A stretch of 64,000 nt of DNA, taken from an uncultured Thermanaerothrix sp. (GTDB taxonomy: Bacteria > Chloroflexota > Anaerolineae > Anaerolineales > Anaerolineaceae). Every line of letters starts with the position of its first letter. The first letter of the stretch is position 1. The stretch is taken from NCBI RefSeq assembly GCF_938028735.1, contig NZ_CALIMF010000005.1, positions 81,573-145,572 on the forward strand. Direction: 5' to 3'. The position numbers and the translations under genes are program-made. The notes beneath the pieces were generated by a model. That model saw only the letters and a program-made list of their open reading frames with translations. It was not told the DNA's origin and made no database searches. Below, one piece after another: positions 57,090 to 64,000 of the stretch.

Positions 57090-57737
57090 CTAATGATGCT
57101 GATACTCCAGAACAATCACCTGCGTTTCTTCAGGCAAGGCATTCACATTGGTAACCTTCAACGTTGGTTGCGGTTTAATGTCATTCAAACCCATAGCTTT
57201 GAGAAACTTATTCAACCCATCTAGTTTAACGCTGCTTTCCGGTGTGGCGTAGTGCATTGGGATCACAATATTGGGCTCCAAAAGGCTGACCACTTCCGCC
57301 GCTTTAGCAGCGTTGAGCGTACTTCCTCCGCCTACGGGTACCAGAACAATGTGCACAGGCCCTAGGGACTCCACTTCCGCCTGGGTAGGCACACGGTTAA
57401 GGTTGCCGAGGTGAAGGATATTAATTCCATTATACTCAATCAAATATAGTGTGTTGCGCGGTTCGTCCAACGATTTCTTGGTACCGTTCGTCTGCAGCCC
57501 GGTAATGAATACACTGCCAATTTCATACTCACCCGGGCCGGTAATCACATAGGGTTCGCCCTTGACCGCGGCCAGGTAATTATGTCCCGGCGCCGCATGG
57601 CTCACCGTCACAATATCGGCTTTGAGTTTAAGCGGCGCATATCCCACGGTACGATGATCATAAGGATCGGTGACCAGCGTAGCCATGTTGCGTTCCACAA
57701 TTCGAAAACAGGAATGACCATACCAGGTAATTTCCAT
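57090..57737 (-). CDS. Metallo-beta-lactamase-fold protein with degraded metal motif
   Basis: A 215-residue protein of the Lactamase_B_3/UPF0173-like group: MEITWYGHSCFRI N-terminus, TGPGEYEIG, ILHLGNLNRVP and IPMHYATPE. The normal HxHxDH site is instead SHAAPGHN, and the LGD aspartate is asparagine. It may not bind two metals. GGAGG precedes the ATG. Likely role unknown; hydrolase activity is doubtful. Confidence 0.85.
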   Translation of the reverse strand: MEITWYGHSCFRIVERNMATLVTDPYDHRTVGYAPLKLKADIVTVSHAAPGHNYLAAVKGEPYVITGPGEYEIGSVFITGLQTNGTKKSLDEPRNTLYLIEYNGINILHLGNLNRVPTQAEVESLGPVHIVLVPVGGGSTLNAAKAAEVVSLLEPNIVIPMHYATPESSVKLDGLNKFLKAMGLNDIKPQPTLKVTNVNALPEETQVIVLEYQHH

Positions 57738-57806
57738 GCGTCCTCCAACGTTCGGTATGATTATACCAATAAAGCATCCTTTGCTAGGCTTGGCGCCAAC
57801 CGGGTG

Positions 57807-59009
57807 CTAATCCTCTCCTCCCCACCCATCCAGCGCGGGGGAGGGCTCGGCAACATATACTCGCCTGAGCGCCAACAGGGCCAAGGTATTGAAGAGGATC
57901 GCTACCCCTAGATTGAAGCCAAAACCAATCTGATAAGTCAGCGGCCCAAACAACGCTCCTACCGCTCGCCCCAGCGAGAAAGCAGCAATCGTCCCGGCCA
58001 TGACCGTTGCCCGCATCGCAGGGAATGTGCCCGACATCAATGGCAGAAAACTCACCAGCGCAAACTCAAACGTTAGGTAGAAAAAGAACAACCCAATTAA
58101 CGCCCCGGCGATCGTCCGGCCTAGAAGGAAAAGGACCACTGCCGAGAGGCTATTCAGCACCACCCCCACTGCCACAGCGCGCTCCTTGCCCAGACGATCC
58201 ACCCATAGGGCAGAGATACCCTCACCCAATAATTCCGAGGCGCCGATGACCATCGAGGCCGCCCCCAGCGCTGCCAGTTGAAGTGCAAACTGCGCCTCCA
58301 ACCACAGCCCAAACACCAGGTTGACCATTTCATTTGCGCTGGTCAGCGCTAGCCCCATCGCCAACCCGATCAGCACCTGCGGCGAATGCAACAGCCCATT
58401 AATCTGTAGCCTCGACACCGCTGCTGTGTGCCGTTCTCCCGGCGGATCACGCGGCACCACTCGCAAAAGCACCCCCAGCAAAAGCATCCCACCCAGCGCA
58501 AACACCCCAAACGGTGCCCACCACAACCCCACCCGTTCCACCAACCAGCCCACCGCCGGAATGCCCAGAATGAAACTCAACGACCAACCCAACTCGGTAA
58601 GCCCCATCACCCGCCCCCGACCGGCGTATGGCACACGGTCTCCTAAAAACGCTTGCATTGCCGGCAGAAAAATCTGGTAGGCACTGGCCATTAGAAACAA
58701 GCCGATCAAAAAACTCAAGTAGCGCGGGAAGAGCGCTACCATGCCACTTCCCAAAACGAACAAACCCATGCCCACCAGCATGGCCGGCCGGCGGCCGTAG
58801 CGGTCGGTCAGGGGAGCCAGCAATGGGCCCACTACGCCGCTGAACGACCGCAAAGTCAGCGCCCACGAGAAAGCGGCAACGGAGACCCCTAACCCGCCCT
58901 GGAAGAAGGAGAAAAATGGATACACCATCCGGTAACTGGTGTTGATCAGCACCCGAATCAGCGTGAAAAGCCCGACCTGCACCCCTAAAGAAAACGATGT
59001 TCGCTTCAT
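57807..59009 (-). CDS. Major facilitator superfamily transporter
   Basis: A 400-residue, 12-helix transporter. PLTDRYGRRPAMLVG is the MFS loop 2-3 motif; GRGRVMGLTELGWSLSFILG lies in helix 5 region (shown in part). ATG 59009 is preceded by AGGATCGGATC; the in-frame start at 59051 would overlap the upstream membrane gene. Substrate unknown. It is 13 bases after that gene. Confidence 0.88.
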   Translation of the reverse strand: MKRTSFSLGVQVGLFTLIRVLINTSYRMVYPFFSFFQGGLGVSVAAFSWALTLRSFSGVVGPLLAPLTDRYGRRPAMLVGMGLFVLGSGMVALFPRYLSFLIGLFLMASAYQIFLPAMQAFLGDRVPYAGRGRVMGLTELGWSLSFILGIPAVGWLVERVGLWWAPFGVFALGGMLLLGVLLRVVPRDPPGERHTAAVSRLQINGLLHSPQVLIGLAMGLALTSANEMVNLVFGLWLEAQFALQLAALGAASMVIGASELLGEGISALWVDRLGKERAVAVGVVLNSLSAVVLFLLGRTIAGALIGLFFFYLTFEFALVSFLPLMSGTFPAMRATVMAGTIAAFSLGRAVGALFGPLTYQIGFGFNLGVAILFNTLALLALRRVYVAEPSPALDGWGGED

Positions 59010-59022
59010 GATCCGATCCTGT

Positions 59023-59670
59023 TTAAGCGGGATAAAATAAGCGGCGGGCATGCGGCCAGAGGAGAATCACCACCTGCACCATCAGCCCGCTACACAGCAA
59101 CACCAGCACAATAAAATGCAACTGAATGTGCAGCGCATCCCCGCCAAAAATAGGCGACTGGGGGTGCAACACCGTTCCAGTCCTCCCCAATTGCCACCAC
59201 AACAGTCCTCCAAAACCTGCGTTAACGGCTGCCGCCAAGCGCGGTTCACGCATCAGCCATACCGCTGCTTGGAGCAACAGGCTTACACCCCACAACATCA
59301 GCGGCACCCGCCAGCGCGGTTCCTCCCAAAACACCCCACCCCAAATGCGAAGTTGTAGATATAAGGACATCGGCAAGTAGGTGGACCAGAACAAAAGAGC
59401 CGTCCACGCCAGCGCCTGAGAAAGACCTGCCCAAGCAGATCGTCGCAGCAGTAAAAAGGCCAGCCCCACCAGTCCGGCCAGGGCATAGGTCGCTTTGCCC
59501 ACCCAGACCCATGCCCCGTGCAAGAGCACCAGGCGCAGCGCCGCACCTAACACGCGCTCAGTTGGTCCCAAAATGGTCGCTATCCCGATCAACCCCAGAG
59601 TCCCCGCCATGCCGATGATCCAACAGGGACGCCAAAGAACTGCCATTTTCGATAACCGCGATGCCGACAT
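59023..59670 (-). CDS. Polytopic membrane protein, unknown
   Basis: A 215-residue protein with about six hydrophobic helices (for example LGLIGIATILG and LVLLCSGLMVQVVILLW). No enzymatic motif; HIQLHFIVLVLL carries histidines within a helix. It precedes the MFS gene as a pair and is divergent from cobS. Confidence 0.75.
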   Translation of the reverse strand: MSASRLSKMAVLWRPCWIIGMAGTLGLIGIATILGPTERVLGAALRLVLLHGAWVWVGKATYALAGLVGLAFLLLRRSAWAGLSQALAWTALLFWSTYLPMSLYLQLRIWGGVFWEEPRWRVPLMLWGVSLLLQAAVWLMREPRLAAAVNAGFGGLLWWQLGRTGTVLHPQSPIFGGDALHIQLHFIVLVLLCSGLMVQVVILLWPHARRLFYPA

Positions 59671-59687
59671 CCAGGCTAACCTCCGGG

Positions 59688-59693
59688 TATAAT
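59688..59693 (+). promoter_or_regulatory. -10 box ahead of cobS
   Basis: Perfect TATAAT. Start near 59700, about 25 bases before the first start codon. The -35 box is weak. Confidence 0.45.
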
Positions 59694-59724
59694 TTTACCG
59701 CCACGCCCGCATTTTTCTGGAGTT

Positions 59725-60474
59725 GTGTTTCTCGTGTCCTCCTCCCCCAATTGCCCCTGGCAGGGTTTGCGGCTGGCCCTGGCGTTTCTCACCCGCCTGC
59801 CACTGCCCTCCACTCGCGCCGAGACGGCCTTTGAACATGCGCTACCTTGGTTCCCCTGGGTAGGCCTGCTATTTGGCGCGGCCTGTCTCCTTTTGGCCCA
59901 AGTGCTCGGCCTGTTTTTTTCACCCTTGTTGGTCGCTGTGCTCACCCTAATTGCCTGGTCAATCCTAAGCGGTTTCCTGCATCTGGACGGCCTGGCCGAT
60001 TGCTGGGATGCGCTCTTTCCACCCTTGCCTACCGAAAGACGCTGGCAAGTGCTCAAAGATCCTCATCTGGGTGCTTTCGGCATCATCGGTCTGGTGCTGC
60101 ATCTATTGCTTAAGATCACGGCGTTGATTTCCGTGCTCAACCTGCATCCACTGGGATTGCTGATAGCCCCGGTCTGGGCGCGTTGGTTGGTGCTGTGGGT
60201 GGGGCGGCTACCTCCCGCCCGTCCAGAAGGACTGGGAGCGGCCTTCGTACGCGCTGTGACCCCACGCACCCTACTGTGGAGCAGTCCACTGCCGTTGCTC
60301 TTGATCCCGGTGGGGGGGTGGTACAGCCTGATTGCCTTGCCCTTGGCTGCAGTGAGCAGCGCCGCCCTGGGTTGGCTGGCGCAACGCCGCTTGGGCGGCA
60401 TTAGCGGCGATGTGTTAGGTGCGGTCATTGAGACAAGCGAGGTTGCAGTGCTGCTGGGCTTTGCCCTCTCTTGA
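59725..60474 (+). CDS. cobS: Adenosylcobinamide-GDP ribazoletransferase
   Basis: A 249-residue membrane enzyme, last step of the cobalamin nucleotide-loop assembly. LTRLPLP near the N-terminus, the metal-binding HLDGLADCWDAL motif (about 88-99), KDPHLGAFG and RRLGGISGDVLGA are hallmarks. Start is uncertain: GTG 59725 has CTGGAG only 2 bases upstream, GTG 59734 has it 11 bases upstream. It heads a cobS-unknown-cobU group and fits the B12 import operon at 24556-28371. Confidence 0.93.
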   Translation: MFLVSSSPNCPWQGLRLALAFLTRLPLPSTRAETAFEHALPWFPWVGLLFGAACLLLAQVLGLFFSPLLVAVLTLIAWSILSGFLHLDGLADCWDALFPPLPTERRWQVLKDPHLGAFGIIGLVLHLLLKITALISVLNLHPLGLLIAPVWARWLVLWVGRLPPARPEGLGAAFVRAVTPRTLLWSSPLPLLLIPVGGWYSLIALPLAAVSSAALGWLAQRRLGGISGDVLGAVIETSEVAVLLGFALS

Positions 60475-60510
60475 GACGGATTCGCCTTTACGGTTTGGTG
60501 GAGGAACCCC

Positions 60511-60771
60511 ATGAAAACTTGTCCTAAAATCTGGCGCCTGCTTCTTTTCATGCTGATTGTCTACCTTGTGCTGGGGTTGGCCTTTCACGTGGGCTGGGAG
60601 ACCGCGCAAGCGCAATGCCGGCAAGTTCAAGCCTCTCGCGGCGAGTTCGTTGAGCCAGGGGTCTTTGCCTGGCCACTGCGCTTGGCATTCGATCTGACCT
60701 TTTGGCCAGTTTATACTTGGGCCAACCTGTATCACGACGGGGTCATTTTTGCCACACCCTGTACGCATTGA
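60511..60771 (+). CDS. Small single-span membrane protein, unknown
   Basis: An 86-residue protein with one N-terminal hydrophobic helix (LLLFMLIVYLVLGLAF) and a hydrophilic outer part with two cysteines (QAQCRQVQ, TPCTH). GGAGGAACCCC precedes the ATG. It is between cobS and cobU with gaps of 36 and 27 bases, so it is likely co-transcribed; a role in B12 assembly is only inferred from this. Confidence 0.6.
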   Translation: MKTCPKIWRLLLFMLIVYLVLGLAFHVGWETAQAQCRQVQASRGEFVEPGVFAWPLRLAFDLTFWPVYTWANLYHDGVIFATPCTH

Positions 60772-60798
60772 AGCCCCTACTTCTTGCAGAGAATCCCC

Positions 60799-61347
60799 AT
60801 GGCCTCACGTTTGATCTTGATCCTAGGCGGAGCGCGTAGCGGCAAAAGCCGCCATGCCCAGAATCTAGCCGAGGCCCACGCCGTGCCTTCTGTGCTCTTT
60901 GTAGCCACGGCAGAGGCCGGCGATGACGAAATGGCCACACGCATCGCCGCCCACCGCGCTGCACGCCCCTCCCACTGGCACACGCTCGAGGAGCCTCGCC
61001 ACCTGGCTGCTGCCATTGCTACTTGGCAGCCCCAACCGGATCTCATCCTGGTGGATTGCCTGACCCTATGGGTCAGCAACCTGTTGCTCAGCCTGCCCGA
61101 ACCACTCGAACCTGCCGCCGCTGAAGCGCTGGTGCAGAGTGAGACCAATGCCTTGCTGAAATGCATCCAAGCCAGCCAGGCCACGTGGATCATCGTCTCC
61201 AACGAGGTGGGGCTAGGGCTGGTGCCTCCCTACCCCTTGGGGCGGCTTTACCGCGACCTGCTGGGGAGCGTTAATCAACGCCTGGCCGCGGCAGCGGATG
61301 AGGTTATCTTCATGGTGGCAGGATTACCGATGCGTCTTAAGGGTTAA
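60799..61347 (+). CDS. cobU: Adenosylcobinamide kinase/guanylyltransferase
   Basis: A 182-residue bifunctional enzyme. P-loop [12 protein letters not shown], the histidine-rich [18 protein letters not shown] (GMP-accepting region), [11 protein letters not shown] and [23 protein letters not shown] (shown in parts) are diagnostic. It makes adenosylcobinamide-GDP, the substrate of CobS. The open frame begins at TTG 60784, but ATG 60799 gives the conserved N-terminus. Confidence 0.95.
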   Translation: MASRLILILGGARSGKSRHAQNLAEAHAVPSVLFVATAEAGDDEMATRIAAHRAARPSHWHTLEEPRHLAAAIATWQPQPDLILVDCLTLWVSNLLLSLPEPLEPAAAEALVQSETNALLKCIQASQATWIIVSNEVGLGLVPPYPLGRLYRDLLGSVNQRLAAAADEVIFMVAGLPMRLKG

Positions 61348-61403
61348 CCCGTCATATCCCTTGACCCCAGCAGTATAATAAATTCAGAGGAAAGGAGGCT
61401 GAA

Positions 61404-62531
61404 ATGGTCACACTGGCTGACCGTTTGGATGCCATGACTCGTCCTGGCGAGCTCTACACCCGCCTGGAAGATAACACGGTGCAGTGCTACGCCTGTGCCC
61501 ACCGCTGCCGTATCAAACCCGGGCGGCGCGGAATCTGCCAGGTGCGCTTCAATCGGGATGGGGTGCTTTACGTGCCTTGGGGATATGTAGCGGCTTTACA
61601 GGTGGATCCCATCGAAAAGAAACCTTTTGCCCACGTGTTGCCTGGTAGTGATGCGCTTACCTTTGGAATGCTGGGTTGTGATTTTCACTGCAGTTTTTGC
61701 CAAAATTGGCTCACCTCACAAACCCTCCGTGACCCCGCTGCTGGCATTCCGGTGGAATCCCTATTGGAGGTCACCCCGGAGGAAATGGTGCAATTGGCGC
61801 GCCGCGCCGACGCCGCTGCAATCGTTTCGTCCTACAACGAACCCCTGATTACCTCCGAGTGGGCAGTAGCCATCTTCAAGCAAGCGCGCGAGGCTGGTCT
61901 GCTCTGTGCCTACGTCTCTAACGGGAATGCCACTCCTGAGGTATTGCAGTACTTGCGCCCCTACCTGGACGCCTACAAGGTAGACCTCAAAACCATGCAG
62001 GACAAGCAATATCGTCAGTTGGGCGGCGTGCTACAACATGTTCTGGATACGATCAAAATGGCCTACGACCTGGGGTTGTGGGTAGAGGTGGTCACGCTGG
62101 TTATTCCCGGTTTCAACGATAGCCCGGAGGAATTGTGGGAAGCGGCGCGTTTCCTGGTTTCGGTTTCACCCGATATCCCTTGGCACGTGACCGCCTTTCA
62201 TCCCGACTACAAAATGACTGAGCCACCCCCCACCCCCGCGCGCACTCTGCTACGGGCTGCCGAGATTGGGCAAGAGGCCGGGTTGCACTTTGTCTATGCC
62301 GGCAACCTGCCCGGCCGTGTAGGCAGTTTGGAAAACACCTACTGCCCGCAATGCCAAACCCTGCTGATCGAACGGCGCGGTTACGTCATCCTGGATTACC
62401 GTCTCACCGCTGAAGGCACCTGCCCTCACTGCGGGCATAAGATTCCGGGCATCTGGCCCAAGGATCCGCGCGAGGTGCGCCTGCATTCGTGGGGCTTTCC
62501 CCGCCCGGTGCGCCGCCTGACTTACCCCTGA
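61404..62531 (+). CDS. amrS: AmmeMemoRadiSam-system radical SAM enzyme
   Basis: A 375-residue radical SAM protein. N-terminal CYACAHRCRIKPGRRGIC, SAM 4Fe-4S motif CDFHCSFC (C-x3-C-x2-C), KVDLKTM and VTLVIPGFND match AmrS. Two CxxC pairs at the C-terminus (CPQCQTLL, CPHCGHK) suggest a zinc or extra cluster site. AAAGGAGG precedes the ATG. Its usual partners amrA/amrB (MEMO-like) are not in the window. Its tail overlaps the convergent elp3 by 10 bases. Confidence 0.9.
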   Translation: MVTLADRLDAMTRPGELYTRLEDNTVQCYACAHRCRIKPGRRGICQVRFNRDGVLYVPWGYVAALQVDPIEKKPFAHVLPGSDALTFGMLGCDFHCSFCQNWLTSQTLRDPAAGIPVESLLEVTPEEMVQLARRADAAAIVSSYNEPLITSEWAVAIFKQAREAGLLCAYVSNGNATPEVLQYLRPYLDAYKVDLKTMQDKQYRQLGGVLQHVLDTIKMAYDLGLWVEVVTLVIPGFNDSPEELWEAARFLVSVSPDIPWHVTAFHPDYKMTEPPPTPARTLLRAAEIGQEAGLHFVYAGNLPGRVGSLENTYCPQCQTLLIERRGYVILDYRLTAEGTCPHCGHKIPGIWPKDPREVRLHSWGFPRPVRRLTYP

Positions 62532-64000
62532 GCGAGGCTTCGCACCATATAATATTCGCCCCGGGCAAAACCGCGCTGCTCGTAATACTGGCGCGTCCCA
62601 ATTGCCGAAATAACCGCTAGACGGCGGAATCCGTGCGCGCGCGCCAGGGCTTCGGCTGCCTGAAGCAACTGAGTCCCCAGGCCAATGTGCTGTGCCGCGC
62701 CGCGTTGTTCTACGCCTACCGGCAGGGATTGACCGTACACATGCACTTCGCGAATCAAGGCAGCGCCTGCAAGGTCGGCAAACGGGAGCCGCGGCGCCTC
62801 CGGGAGAGGCAGTGAAAGACGGAGATAACCTGCCAGACGATCATCTGGAGTTACAAAGTGCAAGAAATGCTCTTCGGCATAGGCGGCGCGGTAGGTCAAA
62901 TCCTTGAAGATCAAATGGTCTGGAGACACCGGGCGATCACGCACTTCACGACAGCGGATACAGCGACACTGCTGCCCACGTCGCGCCAGTTCGGCCAGCA
63001 CATCCTGGCGCAGACTAGTGCGCCGGTTACCTGCCACCACATAGGTGGAGGGAATGTCACGAACCACCCGATTAACCCGGCAATACTCGGGAATCGTTGG
63101 CTTGAGGTCGGCGATCAAGTCAATCAGGGTTTGGGTTGAGTAGGGTTCATACTCCCCGCGTTGCCAATAAGCATAAAGTTCGGTGTTTTCAAGCAACTGA
63201 GTGGGGTAGATCTTAATCTCATCGGGACAGAAATCCGTCCATAAGCGGGCAAAATCAACGCGGTCGGATTCGGGGGTGGCGCCCAGCAAGTTCGGCATCC
63301 AATGCATCACGATCTTGAATCCGGCAGCGCGTAAGAGCGCCGCGGCGCGCAGGGTCTCGGCCACCGTGTGCCCGCGCCGGTTAAGCGCCAAGATGCGATC
63401 ATCCAGCGATTGCACCCCCATCTGCACCTTGGTCACGCCCAGATGGCGTAGCCAGCGCAACTCCTCCGGCGTGATCTCGTCCGGACGGGTCTCAATCACC
63501 AAGCCCACGTTCCGATGCGGAGCAGTCTCATTGCGCCGCTGAGCCTCGGCTAAGTCCGCCGAATCGGTTTCGTTCAACGCATCCAAACAACGCTTGACAA
63601 ACCACTCCTGATAATCATGGCGGTAAACGCTCCACGTGCCGCCTAGGATGAGCAATTCTATCTTATCCGTCGGGTGACCGTTGGCTTCATAGGAAAGCAA
63701 ACGCGAACGCACCTGACGATAAGGGTCAAATTCATTCTGTAGTGCCCGCTGAGCCCCCGGTTCATCTGGCAGGTAACTCTTGGGCATGCGCACATCGGTG
63801 GGGCAGAAGATGCACTTGCCGGGGCAGGGATACGGCTTGGTCAACACCGTCACCGTGGTCACGCCGGAAAGCGTGCGCATTGGCTTCATGCGGATGCGTT
63901 CAAGCAAAGCCGTATCTGCCTGCATAGATCCATTGGCGACCATCTGCTCGTACGCCGCCACCAGCGCGGCTTTGTTCAAATACCCGCCGCCTTCAAGTGG
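62522..64000 (-). CDS. elp3: tRNA uridine(34) acetyltransferase/radical SAM enzyme Elp3, N-terminus missing
   Basis: At least 492 residues; the frame is open past the window edge, so the start is outside and the TTG at 63979 is internal. Radical SAM motif CPGKCIFCP, then VETRPDEIT-like (VIETRPDEITPEEL), KVQMGVQS and IYPTQLLENTELY. The C-terminal GNAT domain has GIGTQLLQ and ISAIGTRQYYEQRGF. It forms carboxymethyl-type modifications on tRNA wobble uridine. Elp3 is rare in bacteria but known in Chloroflexota. Confidence 0.94.
   Translation of the reverse strand, partial: PLEGGGYLNKAALVAAYEQMVANGSMQADTALLERIRMKPMRTLSGVTTVTVLTKPYPCPGKCIFCPTDVRMPKSYLPDEPGAQRALQNEFDPYRQVRSRLLSYEANGHPTDKIELLILGGTWSVYRHDYQEWFVKRCLDALNETDSADLAEAQRRNETAPHRNVGLVIETRPDEITPEELRWLRHLGVTKVQMGVQSLDDRILALNRRGHTVAETLRAAALLRAAGFKIVMHWMPNLLGATPESDRVDFARLWTDFCPDEIKIYPTQLLENTELYAYWQRGEYEPYSTQTLIDLIADLKPTIPEYCRVNRVVRDIPSTYVVAGNRRTSLRQDVLAELARRGQQCRCIRCREVRDRPVSPDHLIFKDLTYRAAYAEEHFLHFVTPDDRLAGYLRLSLPLPEAPRLPFADLAGAALIREVHVYGQSLPVGVEQRGAAQHIGLGTQLLQAAEALARAHGFRRLAVISAIGTRQYYEQRGFARGEYYMVRSLAQG

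Overview
The window looks like one stretch of a Chloroflexota chromosome, probably Anaerolineae-like, moderately GC-rich and densely packed. The assignment rests on several signs. The 16S gene matches the EUB338-III probe site rather than the usual bacterial one. There is a bacterial Elp3 (a well-studied Elp3 comes from the Chloroflexota member Dehalococcoides), a spoVS gene with no sporulation neighbours, an SCO1664-DUF3090 pair, and T-box control of pheST. No phage, transposon, CRISPR array or plasmid function was seen, so this is housekeeping and core-accessory chromosome. A 16S/23S database search would settle the taxon.

Layout. 1-1600: end of a thiolase and an extended SDR. 1601-7597 (minus): a UUC-specifier T-box leader driving pheS-pheT-Nudix-solute-binding lipoprotein. 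7642-8687: holB, divergent from pheS. 8695-11898: a Cys-rich small protein, then a probable metalloid-response cluster (ArsR, CxxC thioredoxin, DUF318/ArsP-like permease, TauE/SafE permease). 11914-21881: a Cys-rich YkgJ-like protein, a divergent RpiB, GlgC, a Ca2+-type P-ATPase, a nucleotidyltransferase, an aminotransferase, isocitrate dehydrogenase and SpoVS. 21920-24433 (minus): response regulator, membrane-anchored DsbA-like protein and deoxynucleoside kinase as an overlapping operon.

24556-28797 (minus) is a cobalamin import operon (btuF, btuC, a second receptor-like protein without a signal peptide, btuD) behind a B12 riboswitch. cobS and cobU at 59725-61347 complete a salvage route. 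28806-31366 holds tRNA-Pro and two secreted proteins. 31398-34575 (minus) is one transcription unit: hom, an unknown gene, folK, folP. 34578-38023 holds SCO1664/DUF3090, murI, a class I glutamine amidotransferase and a ferritin. 38138-41647 is a three-gene surface-glycan locus with a NeuB-like synthase. 41804-45022 carries a formate-tetrahydrofolate ligase resembling the eukaryotic C1-THF-synthase type and a DUF362 protein.

45080-50998 (minus) is a complete rrn operon, 16S-tRNA-Ile-tRNA-Ala-23S-5S, with three tandem consensus promoters and a terminator. 51004-64000 carries endonuclease V, a VanW-family protein, a secreted phosphoesterase, L-isoaspartate methyltransferase, MutY, a degenerate metallo-beta-lactamase-fold protein, an MFS transporter, cobS/cobU, an AmrS-type radical SAM enzyme and the C-terminal part of elp3.

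Regulatory signals are unusually legible. Many promoters fit TTGACA-(16-18)-TATAAT closely. Three genes (holB, arsR, vanW) have a -10 box so near the start codon that their mRNAs are probably leaderless. No single spectacular new system was found. The best leads are the B12-riboswitch expression platform with its overlapping small ORFs, the extra receptor-like protein in the btu operon, the eukaryote-type formate-THF ligase and the metalloid cluster.
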